Positions 18,538 through 25,837 of a stretch of DNA of 45,332 bases are shown piece by piece. The position numbers and the translations under genes were made by a program. Each line of letters opens with the position of its first letter. Positions within the stretch are counted from its first letter, which is position 1. Below the pieces are notes generated by a model. The model did not search any database and had not been told where the DNA came from. It worked only from the letters and a program-made list of their open reading frames with translations. The stretch is from an uncultured OM182 clade bacterium (GTDB taxonomy: Bacteria; Pseudomonadota; Gammaproteobacteria; Pseudomonadales; Azotimanducaceae), in NCBI GenBank assembly GCA_905182025.1, contig CAJJAA010000010.1, positions 1-45,332 of the forward strand, written 5' to 3'.

Positions 18538-19725
18538 GTGAGTGATCTGGAAAATTTTAGAGAAGAGACGCGTTATTGGTTAGCGCAGAACTGCCCACCA
18601 GGTGCGCGTGGAGTAGGACAAATTCCCTTCGGCAGTCGATCGATTGAGTTGGAGCCAGATACAGCGCTGTGGTTAACACGCATGGCTGACAAAGGTTGGA
18701 CCGTGCCGACCTGGCCGAAGCAATACGGTGGCGCTGAACTTGACCGGGATCAATATACGATTTTGATTGATGAATTAAAGCGCATCGAAGCTCGTACACC
18801 GCTAACGGGTCGAGGCGTCAATTATATAGGGCCGACTATTCTTGAGTTAGGCACTGATGATCAAAAGCAACGCTGGTTACCACAGATAGCGCGTGGCGAT
18901 GGCGGCTGGGCCATGGGATATTCAGAGCCGGGTGCTGGTTCAGATTTAGCGAGTTTGGCAACCAAGGCGGAAAAGGCGGGGGATAATTATATTGTTAATG
19001 GTCGTAAGTCATGGACGAGTGACGCGACGCATTGTGACTATATTTTTGTTCTGGTCAGGACCTCACCTGACAAACCTAAACATGAAGGTATCTCTCTCGT
19101 GCTGGTCGATATGAGTCAGCAGGGCGTCCAGGTAGAGCCAATTCGCTTAATCTCCGGTGTTTCGCCTTTCTGCGAAACGACCTTTGATAATGCCATCGTG
19201 CCCGTCAATGACGTGGTGGGCGGTGTCGATCGTGGGTGGACTGCAGGTAAGCGCTTACTTCAGTTTGAGCGCTCTACTCACGCGGGGATAAATATTTCAG
19301 GCTCGCAGGGTGGTAGAACCGAAGAGAGTAAGATTCCGCAAACCGTCAAATCTTATGTGGGTATGTCAGCGGGGCGCTTGGCAGATTCGGCCCTCAGAGA
19401 TCGTCTTGTTCGTCATGATATGAATAGCCATGCTCAGCGTGTCACGCAACGTCGTGCAATCGAAGAATCTCAGGCGCGCGCACCTGGATTCACCTCCTCG
19501 GCGGTCAAGTTGACGAATGCGCTAAATATACAAGAAGGTGATGAGCTTGTGATGGCTGCGATGGGCAGTCGGGGTATGGCCTGGTCAGAAAGTCAGACCG
19601 CAACCGAAGATGAAATCAAAACAACGCAGAGTTTTCTTTACAACAAATCACTGACGATTGCCGGCGGCACGAAAGAAGTGCAGCTCAACATTATCGCGAA
19701 GCGCGTACTGGGTTTACCGGACTGA
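18538..19725 (+). CDS. Acyl-CoA dehydrogenase (FadE-type, AGGT form)
   Basis: A 395-aa flavoprotein of the acyl-CoA dehydrogenase family, which forms the 2,3-double bond of an acyl-CoA and passes electrons to ETF. Visible are MGYSEPGAGSDLASLATKA (FAD and substrate region, about residues 130-148), GRKSWTSDATHCDY, and the C-terminal AGGTKEVQLNIIAKRVLGLP. In that last motif the position of the catalytic Glu of medium-chain enzymes (Y-E-G-T) is Gly, as in many FadE proteins of steroid or terpenoid pathways, so the base must be elsewhere or the protein works with a partner. GTG start at 18538 has AGGAGG about 9 bases upstream. Convergent with the broken lipocalin. Confidence 0.92.
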   Translation: MSDLENFREETRYWLAQNCPPGARGVGQIPFGSRSIELEPDTALWLTRMADKGWTVPTWPKQYGGAELDRDQYTILIDELKRIEARTPLTGRGVNYIGPTILELGTDDQKQRWLPQIARGDGGWAMGYSEPGAGSDLASLATKAEKAGDNYIVNGRKSWTSDATHCDYIFVLVRTSPDKPKHEGISLVLVDMSQQGVQVEPIRLISGVSPFCETTFDNAIVPVNDVVGGVDRGWTAGKRLLQFERSTHAGINISGSQGGRTEESKIPQTVKSYVGMSAGRLADSALRDRLVRHDMNSHAQRVTQRRAIEESQARAPGFTSSAVKLTNALNIQEGDELVMAAMGSRGMAWSESQTATEDEIKTTQSFLYNKSLTIAGGTKEVQLNIIAKRVLGLPD

Positions 19726-19798
19726 TTGTTGCGTTTAGACGGGAGAGTAACGAGGTGCTGTTGAGCAGAAAAAGGCCTGGCGGCAAGGGTGCGACAAC

Positions 19799-20351
19799 TT
19801 AATGGTGAAGTGAAAAAGCCTCTATCTTGTAGCCTAGTGAAGCGACAAAATCTAAAAGTTCCTGTCGCTTCTGCTTTGAAATGTTCGGGTTTCTGGACAT
19901 GACCCAAGCGTAATCTTTCTTATTTCTGGCGATAATGGTGTATTGATAATTTTCGTCCAAATAAACAACCCGATAATCAGCTTTGATTGGCCAAAAAAAC
20001 TGCATGCCCCAGACAGCGTTGGATTGCTGATCGAGGACATAGCCTTTGGCTGTTTTTTCTGTTCGTGGTCGCGAGGCCGGCGGAGGCGTTATTGGCGGAT
20101 GAGTCACTAGCGGACGTGCTATCAGGCTTTTTTCGGTAGCTGTAGGTCGTCTGGATTGTCCCGTCTGAATTCCTAGCATAGTGTTCAATGGGGTCTACTG
20201 CATGTCTGTCAAAGAGGGTGGGAACGCTGGCGATGACATGCCAATCTCCCATAAACCTGTCTAAATCGACGTAAGCCACTGTTTGCATGTTCGGCACCAC
20301 GGCGCAGCCGCTAAGCATAGTTAAGACCATAATGACGAGTAGTTTGTTGAT
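19799..20351 (-). pseudogene. Frameshifted lipocalin lipoprotein (Blc-like)
   Basis: Two minus-strand frames together make one lipocalin. The first (20351 to about 20130) has the lipobox LSGC, then DLDRFMGDWHVIASVPTLFD and GTIQTTYSYRK. The second, one base out of phase, has KGYVLDQQSNAVWGMQFFW, ADYRVVYLDENY and DYAWVMSRNP and ends at 19799. A one-base removal in either A6 run (20128-20133 or 20053-20058 as T on the plus strand) would join them. The full signal peptide, INKLLVIMVLTMLSGC, begins at an ATC (20349-20351) with AGGAGC 4 bases upstream, so the normal ATG may also be mutated; ATG 20330 would leave too short a signal. Blc-type lipocalins bind lysolipids at the outer membrane. It lies 12 bases behind folE. 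Confidence 0.8.
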
Positions 20352-20363
20352 ATGTGCTCCTAA

Positions 20364-21086
20364 TCAACGGTTTAGAAATTCTGACCGCAAGGAAGGATTC
20401 TTCTTGAACTGGCCACCTAAGGCAAGCGTTTCGGTTGAGGAGTCAGAATCCATAACGCCGCGAGATTTGACACAATAGTGGGTAGCATCAATGAAAACGG
20501 CGACGTCCGGCGTGTCTAGGAGTGTTTGCATGGCAACCATCAGCTGTCGAGTCAGTCGCTCTTGGACCTGCGGACGTTGCGCAAAAAAACGTACCAATCG
20601 ATTTATTTTTGATAAACCTATGACTTTTTCCTTCGGGATATAGGCGATAGTCGCGAATCCGTCGATGGTGATGAAATGGTGCTCACAAGTACTGGTCAGG
20701 TTGATGTTCTTTACCTTCACAGTCTCATCTGTGCCCATTTGGTTCTCAATGGTAGTGATCTTAGGAAAGCTGCTGTAATCCAGTCCTGAAAAAATTTCGT
20801 TCAAATACATTTTGGTGATTCGATGGGGTGTTTCCTGCAAGCTATCGTTGCTTAGGTCCAATCCCAGAGTAGCGACGATGTCAGTGAACGACGCTTTGAT
20901 TCTCTGATATTTCTCTTCATCTGAGTAGCCGTTTTCAACCATAGGCGTCTCTAATCCTGCATCCACAAGGGCTTGCCGGACTTGCTGTGCTTCTAGGCTC
21001 AAGTGGCTGTTAGAGGGGCTCATGTCAGCTGATCCAGTGTCATTTGACTTGAGATTGAATTCTGTCTTTGCAGCGGTGGCGCTCAT
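20364..21086 (-). CDS. folE: GTP cyclohydrolase I (FolE, type IA)
   Basis: Converts GTP to 7,8-dihydroneopterin triphosphate, the first step to folate and other pterins, in the cytoplasm. The zinc site and active site are clear: TSTCEHHF with C134 and H136/H137, and THYCVKSRG with C205. [20 protein letters not shown] is the strongly conserved core. The N-terminus is about 20 residues longer than in E. coli FolE (222 aa); ATG 21023 is an alternative start, but neither start has a strong ribosome-binding site (AGG 9 bases before 21086). The broken lipocalin gene follows 12 bases downstream, so the two were probably co-transcribed. Confidence 0.96.
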   Translation of the reverse strand: MSATAAKTEFNLKSNDTGSADMSPSNSHLSLEAQQVRQALVDAGLETPMVENGYSDEEKYQRIKASFTDIVATLGLDLSNDSLQETPHRITKMYLNEIFSGLDYSSFPKITTIENQMGTDETVKVKNINLTSTCEHHFITIDGFATIAYIPKEKVIGLSKINRLVRFFAQRPQVQERLTRQLMVAMQTLLDTPDVAVFIDATHYCVKSRGVMDSDSSTETLALGGQFKKNPSLRSEFLNR

Positions 21087-21221
21087 AGAGGAAGACCTAT
21101 ATAATCAATTCGTTTGATAAAGGTTTGTACGCGATTTTCCCACCAGTGGATTATTCGATAAATTGAGTTGTGAAAAACTCGCTGTGTGGCGGCATCGAGT
21201 TGTCTTTAGGAGAGTTTTGAA

Positions 21222-21743
21222 ATGAAGCATTTGTTAGCGATCCGGCCGTCACTTCCAGTCAGGTTTGCCATGTTTTTGATGCTAGCGGCGAGCGTATTGA
21301 TGCTACAAGGTTGTGCCTCGACGCCTAAGTATTTTGAGCCGACACCGATTGCTGGTACTGACAATAGTATGCTTTACCTCTATCGGCCGGCAGCTTCCAA
21401 CCCGGGTTCGAAGCCCTTGTTGAGGAGTTACCCGGAAGTGATGATTAATGGCGTGAGTCACGGTGTGATTCGATACAACGAGTATCGGGCAATTGAACTA
21501 TCGCCGGGCGCAACGGAAGTTAGATTGACGGGCAACAGTGCTAATGCGAAATGGAAACCTCGAGATACGCTCTACAGTTTGATGCTGCATCCCGGTAAAA
21601 CCGCCTATTTAAAGTTTCGGGTCGAGTACAATATGAAGAATATGCGATTGATCGATCCGGGCCCAAAATATCAGATAGGCATGAGTCTGACACCCGCCAG
21701 TCAGGCAACGCAGGAGATGCGATTCGTTGATAAAGGCGATTGA
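21222..21743 (+). CDS. DUF2846-like lipoprotein
   Basis: A 173-aa protein with a lipoprotein signal: FAMFLMLAASVLMLQGCAS, lipobox LQGC with the Cys at about residue 31. The mature part contains SMLYLYRPAASNPGSK, PEVMINGVSHGV and AIELSPGATEVRLTG, the pattern of DUF2846 proteins (a small beta domain 'lYvyRp...g....v.inG..vg.l....y..v...pG'). The cell location should be the inner or outer membrane, facing the periplasm. AGGAG lies 9 bases before ATG 21222. It is divergent from folE. Function of the family is unknown; the Rieske remnant begins about 130 bases after its stop. Confidence 0.75.
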   Translation: MKHLLAIRPSLPVRFAMFLMLAASVLMLQGCASTPKYFEPTPIAGTDNSMLYLYRPAASNPGSKPLLRSYPEVMINGVSHGVIRYNEYRAIELSPGATEVRLTGNSANAKWKPRDTLYSLMLHPGKTAYLKFRVEYNMKNMRLIDPGPKYQIGMSLTPASQATQEMRFVDKGD

Positions 21744-21876
21744 ATGCTGTGAATTGGCAGCAGCATAATGAGGCTCGTCAGCGTCTATCTGACAGGCACG
21801 TTCCCTTTTTGATATCTAGTACGGCCTATACCCTTGAGCGCCTTAGCGACGCAGCAAAAGCTGAATCATCACCGAG

Positions 21877-22171
21877 ATGGCGGTGCTTATCCCAATCAAG
21901 GACGTTGTCGCAGTTGAATTGAAGCAAACTGACGGCGAAGATGGTTTGCAGTTGCTCAGTTGCTCAGTGGCTTGTTAGTGGCGATGACTTTGCAATCCAG
22001 AACATTTGTCCCTGTGCGATGGTGTCCCTTGACGATGCATCACGCCAAGCTTGCACCATTACCTGCCTGTGGCAGGGTTTCCAATTAAATGTGTTGAATG
22101 GTCAATGTGAGTCTTGGCGTGAAAGGGAGCCGCTTAACCGATTCCACGTCGAAGTGCGGGATGGACACTAA
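21877..22171 (+). pseudogene. Rieske [2Fe-2S] domain pseudogene
   Basis: The frame 21941-22171 contains SGDDFAIQNICPC, TITCLWQGFQLNVLNGQC and NRFHVEVRDGH, which align with a small Rieske ferredoxin: dg.fai.n.CPH, then i.CPWHGw.Fdl.tG, then l..yPVeVrdG. Both cluster histidines are gone: CPH is CPC (22007-22015) and CPWHG is CLWQG (22064-22078). The expected N-terminal strands (MAVLIPIKDVVAVEL, from ATG 21877) lie in another frame, and an 8-base tandem duplication (GTTGCTCA twice, 21951-21966) sits at the break, with at least one more indel needed. No intact start or ribosome-binding site is present. The parent probably served an oxygenase or nitrite reductase, but that is inference. Confidence 0.7.
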
Positions 22172-22383
22172 TAAGCGTTTGGCCTTTAACGCCGCAAGGG
22201 CACTGATGCCTGCTTTGCTGCAACAATACTGCTGTATGAGACATGTGCGAGTTTGTCGAGGCCAATCTCGCGGGCTGCTTGTTTTGCGTAAAGATCCTCC
22301 TCTTCGTATCGCCAACGCTATTGATCATGGTGTCCACCCTGCCAGTAAGGTGACGCAAAGCAAATTTTTAATAATAAGTTTAA

Positions 22384-23529
22384 TCAGCGAACAAGCTTGA
22401 CTAACAATTCTGTTGGGCCGCCAAGTAAGCTCTCTTCTCCAATCTCGGTGCCAACTAGACTGATGCCGTTGAACGCTTGGGTGAGGGCCGCGACCGCAAT
22501 TTCACCCTCGAGTCGAGCCAGATGAGCGCCAAGACAGAAGTGAATACCAAAGCCAAAGGCCAAATGTGGGTTGGGGTTGCGATCAATGACAAACGACTCG
22601 GCATTGTCAAAAACGGCTTCATCGCGATTTGCTGAGGCTATCATAGGGATTACTAACTCCCCTTTTGCAATCTTGACCCCAGCGATCTCAGTGTCACAGC
22701 TTGTGCGACGCACCGTGCCGGAAAAGGGTGAGTAATAGCGTAAGGCTTCTTCAACAAAGGTGGGAATCAATGATGGGTCTTGCTTCACCTGCTGAAAGGT
22801 TTCCGGGTATTTATCGAAGATTCGAACAGAAGCTGTAATCAGCCCTGTTGTTGTCTCATTGCCTGCGATTAGCAGCAGCGAGCAGAAACTTAATAGTTCT
22901 TCGTTGGTCAGCATGCCCTCGTCAGTTTCGGTTTCAACGAGTCGGCCAAGCAAGTGATCTGCAGGGTTTTGACGCAGTGCTTCAATTCGCTCGATAAAGT
23001 AAGCATTCATTTCTTCGCTTGCTTTGGCGGCTTCAGGGCTGGGCTCGGCAAACAGAATGTCAGCGATATTACTGAAAATCGCATCGGACCAATGCTTAAA
23101 TGTGTCCATGTCGCCGTCTTCCACGCCCAGCATATAGGCGATAACAGTGACCGGCAGTGGCGCGGCAAGCGCTTTGACGAGGTCAACTTGAGTTTCTTCA
23201 CTCATTTTGCCAACGAGCATATCGCATTTGGCTTGAATCAAATCGCGTTGGCTTTCAATATGCGACGGTTTGAATGCTCGACTCACCAGCTTCCTCAATC
23301 TGTGATGCATCGGCGGGTCACTGAACAGCATGCTGGGCGCACCTCTTTCCTCGATAGTCCTGACGGATACGTCGGATGAAAAGGTTGTATGGTCTCTGAG
23401 TATTGCGTTGACATCCGCATGCTTGGCAACTTGCCAGGGTCCACCATCTTCCATGCGTGAAACCGGTGCATTGTGGCGCAGGTGCTGGAAATACTGGTAG
23501 GGGTCGATAGCTGGTTGAGTGTCGCTCAT
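22384..23529 (-). CDS. Cytochrome P450 (bacterial class I, soluble)
   Basis: A 381-aa haem monooxygenase of the soluble bacterial type, which needs a ferredoxin and reductase. The oxygen-binding I-helix is AGNETTTGL (222-230), the ExxR pair is E261/R264 in EEALRYYSP, and the haem loop is FGFGIHFCLGAHLAR with the thiolate C332. The region DPPMHHRLRKLVSRAF (71-86) is the usual C-helix. The start ATG 23529 has AGG about 10 bases upstream. No ferredoxin or reductase gene is adjacent; the only iron-sulfur gene nearby is the dead Rieske remnant, which is the wrong type. Hydroxylation of a fatty acid, terpene or sterol-like substrate fits the neighbourhood, but is not proven. Confidence 0.95.
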   Translation of the reverse strand: MSDTQPAIDPYQYFQHLRHNAPVSRMEDGGPWQVAKHADVNAILRDHTTFSSDVSVRTIEERGAPSMLFSDPPMHHRLRKLVSRAFKPSHIESQRDLIQAKCDMLVGKMSEETQVDLVKALAAPLPVTVIAYMLGVEDGDMDTFKHWSDAIFSNIADILFAEPSPEAAKASEEMNAYFIERIEALRQNPADHLLGRLVETETDEGMLTNEELLSFCSLLLIAGNETTTGLITASVRIFDKYPETFQQVKQDPSLIPTFVEEALRYYSPFSGTVRRTSCDTEIAGVKIAKGELVIPMIASANRDEAVFDNAESFVIDRNPNPHLAFGFGIHFCLGAHLARLEGEIAVAALTQAFNGISLVGTEIGEESLLGGPTELLVKLVR

Positions 23530-23847
23530 CTGTTTTCGCCTATGGCATATGCGCTTGCGGGTAGCTTGCGAGTATATCGCTTTTTTTCCTACAACAAGAA
23601 GCTTCGATTCGACTGAGGATTTTGATTATCACTTCTATTGATAACGCACAATTTTAGTGGGGTGCTTACCTATGGTTATTCGGTTGTGAATCGGTCTATT
23701 CTTACGTTCTTTGCGAGCCGTTAAAGACGGGTCACCCAAAACCAATTCAATGCACCGAGAAAACAAGGCGGTAAATTTGAAATCGGTTAATCGCAAGAGA
23801 AAATCACAAGAAACAAATCACAAGAAACAACCAATGAGAAAATTACT
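23530..23847. other. Divergent intergenic region between P450 and acyl-CoA dehydrogenase
   Basis: About 318 bases without a gene, expected to hold two divergent promoters. The 3' end carries an A-rich tandem repeat (see 23789-23829). Nothing else can be named with confidence. Confidence 0.5.
23789..23829 (+). repeat. Three tandem copies of a 14-base A-rich repeat before the acyl-CoA dehydrogenase gene
   Basis: AATCGCAAGAGAA (23789-23801, imperfect), AATCACAAGAAACA (23802-23815) and AATCACAAGAAACA (23816-23829). The last copy ends 18 bases before ATG 23848, so the array is in the 5' leader, and no other Shine-Dalgarno than GAGAA-like sequence is seen. It could be a slipped-strand expansion affecting translation or a binding site. 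Confidence 0.7.
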
Positions 23848-25095
23848 ATGCCCGATTTAGACAGCGATTTATTTCAACTGGCCATGTCCGAAAAAGCACA
23901 GCCTTTAATGGACGGGGTGAAGAAACACATTCAAGAGAATGTTGTGCCGATCTCAGAAGAGTTCTTTGCACTGGAGAAAGATAAGGAGGATCGCTGGTCT
24001 TGGCATCCGCGTCAGTTGGAGTTACTCGACGGTGCAAAAGAAAAAGCTAAACAATCAGGCTTGTGGAATTTCTTTCTGCCCGATTCTGAATTGGGTGAAG
24101 GCCTGACGAATTTGGACTATGCCTATATCGCAACTGAGCTGGGCAAAGTGGCATTAGCTTCTGAAACCTTGAACTGTAGTGCACCAGATACAGGCAACAT
24201 GGAAGTATTAGAGCGTGTCGGCACAGAAGCACAGAAAGAGAAGTGGTTGAAGCCGTTGCTCAATGGCGAGATTCGCTCTGCCTACGCAATGACAGAGCCG
24301 GGCATACCTTCGTCGGATGCTAAGAATATTAGTACGCAAGCGGTACTCGACGGTGATGAGTGGGTGATCAACGGTGAGAAGTTCTATATCTCCGGCGCTG
24401 GTGATCCGCGCTGCAAGATTATGATCACCATGGTTCAAACAGATCCTGATGCTGCACCAAGTCGTAAACAGTCGCAAATCCTTGTGCCAACAGATACACC
24501 GGGGGTTGAGATTCTTGAAGGTATGCAGGTGTTTGGTCAAGATCATGCGCCGCGTGGTCACATGCATATTAGATTCACAGACGTGCGTGTACCAAAGGAT
24601 AATATCCTTTTAGGCGAAGGGCGTGGCTTCGAGATTTCACAGGTTCGCTTAGGGCCTGGTCGTATTCACCATTGCATGCGTTCAATTGGTAAAGCAGAAA
24701 AGGCATTGGAACTAATGTGCAAGCGCGCCGGTACACGCGTTGCGTTTGGCAAGCCAATTGCCCGTCTTGGTAAGAACCTTGAGTGGATCTCAAGAGCTCG
24801 AATCGAGATTGATGCAATGCGCTTAATGGTTCTACAAGCAGCCAAGGCCATGGACGTACTCGGTAATAAAGAAGCTCGCGTTTACGTCAGTGCCGTCAAG
24901 GCCATGGTGCCCGAGAAAGTTTGCCTTATTATTGATCAGGCGATTCAGATTCACGGCGCCACAGGTATATCTCAATGGTCACCGCTGGCAAGCATGTACG
25001 CCGATTTACGTCATCTACGATTTGCTGATGGTCCTGATGAAGTGCATCACATGGTTGTAGGTCGTGCTGAAATGCAAAAGTACGATTTATGGTAG
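23848..25095 (+). CDS. Acyl-CoA dehydrogenase (ACAD10/11-like)
   Basis: A 415-aa flavoprotein. It carries AMTEPGIPSSDAKNISTQA (the FAD/substrate segment, about residues 149-167), INGEKFYISGAGDPRC, and near the end QIHGATGISQWSPLASMYAD and DGPDEVHHMVVGRAE; DGPDEVH has Asp at the catalytic-base position, typical of the ACAD10/11 branch, which acts on longer or modified acyl-CoAs. The start ATG at 23848 is preceded by a 14-base tandem repeat. It ends with a strong terminator 40 bases downstream. The P450 diverges from it, so the two may share regulation; ETF genes are outside the window. Confidence 0.93.
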   Translation: MPDLDSDLFQLAMSEKAQPLMDGVKKHIQENVVPISEEFFALEKDKEDRWSWHPRQLELLDGAKEKAKQSGLWNFFLPDSELGEGLTNLDYAYIATELGKVALASETLNCSAPDTGNMEVLERVGTEAQKEKWLKPLLNGEIRSAYAMTEPGIPSSDAKNISTQAVLDGDEWVINGEKFYISGAGDPRCKIMITMVQTDPDAAPSRKQSQILVPTDTPGVEILEGMQVFGQDHAPRGHMHIRFTDVRVPKDNILLGEGRGFEISQVRLGPGRIHHCMRSIGKAEKALELMCKRAGTRVAFGKPIARLGKNLEWISRARIEIDAMRLMVLQAAKAMDVLGNKEARVYVSAVKAMVPEKVCLIIDQAIQIHGATGISQWSPLASMYADLRHLRFADGPDEVHHMVVGRAEMQKYDLW

Positions 25096-25136
25096 ACGCT
25101 TGAACGAAAAAATATTTATAAGGCGCGTCGACTAAC

Positions 25137-25168
25137 AAAAAAGAACCTCAAATGAGGTTCTTTTTTTT
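25137..25168. terminator. Bidirectional Rho-independent terminator
   Basis: AAGAACCTCA (25141-25150), AA, TGAGGTTCTT (25153-25162) is a perfect 10-bp stem, with A's on the left and T8 on the right. It can end transcripts from both sides: the acyl-CoA dehydrogenase stops 46 bases before it on the plus strand and the SRPBCC gene 34 bases before it on the minus strand. Confidence 0.9.
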
Positions 25169-25195
25169 GTCTGTAAGTTACGGACTCTGTTCGAG

Positions 25196-25714
25196 TTATT
25201 CTTCAATTCCCAGCAATTTTTTATAACCTGCTCTGGATTGCTGAAAGTGTTCAAAGGGAAATTTGATCGGTACACCCTCGATAGCCGCCTGCAACATGGT
25301 TAAGTGTGCTTCCCAGCCTGCGCAGGATCGATCAACAACTTCGTCTTCAGGTATTTTGATCGTTAAGGTTAGCTTTGTGCCGGTAGATTTCGGTTCGATC
25401 GACTATCGAATGGGGCGCTGCGGTTCGTCTGTAGAGCCACTCCAAGAATACTCTAGCAACCGGTTGGCTTCATATTCAGACACTTCACTGTCGATTATAA
25501 TGCCGCTATCGCCAAAGTTGAGTTTAGCTCGGCCACCCTTTTTCAACTCAATCTCACCTGGCGCTAGCCAATCCTTTATTTGAGTTGAGTCGGTCAGCAT
25601 CGCCCAAACTTTTGTCGTTGGGTGATCGAGGCAGCGAGTGAGTGTCGCTTTAACATAGCCTGTGATGTGCTCAATTTCACCAAGGTTTTCGGTGGCAACC
25701 TGTACGTCATTCAT
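25196..25714 (-). pseudogene. SRPBCC/AHSA1-family gene with an internal amber codon
   Basis: From ATG 25714 the frame reads 103 codons to TAG (25403-25405), then continues open for 68 codons to TAA (25196-25198). The joined protein of about 172 residues fits a single AHSA1-type SRPBCC domain: HPTTKVWAMLTDSTQIKDWL, then LEYSWSGSTDEPQRPIR, the stop, then SIEPKSTGTKLTLTI and WEAHLTMLQAAIEG, the usual C-terminal helix. The position of the stop is where relatives have Trp (R-W-x-L), so TGG to TAG is the simplest change. The family binds small hydrophobic ligands or chaperones. Either a young pseudogene, a suppressed stop, or a base-call error; there are no other lesions. Confidence 0.85.
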
Positions 25715-25837
25715 TTTACTTTCCTATGTCTGTCGCTAATGCCTGCAGCTAAATTTTCAGTGCAGGGTAATAACATTCATATTCCAAGCTTGAAATATAA
25801 ATGTTATTTGAACATAGGATTGTGGGGCTGTTGACTG

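Noticed and set aside
20040..20070. A AAA AAC slippery heptamer in the lipocalin gene as a site of programmed -1 frameshifting
   Set aside because: The heptamer is in the correct phase for a -1 slip, but the downstream lipocalin frame needs a +1 step, so -1 slippage would lead into the wrong frame.
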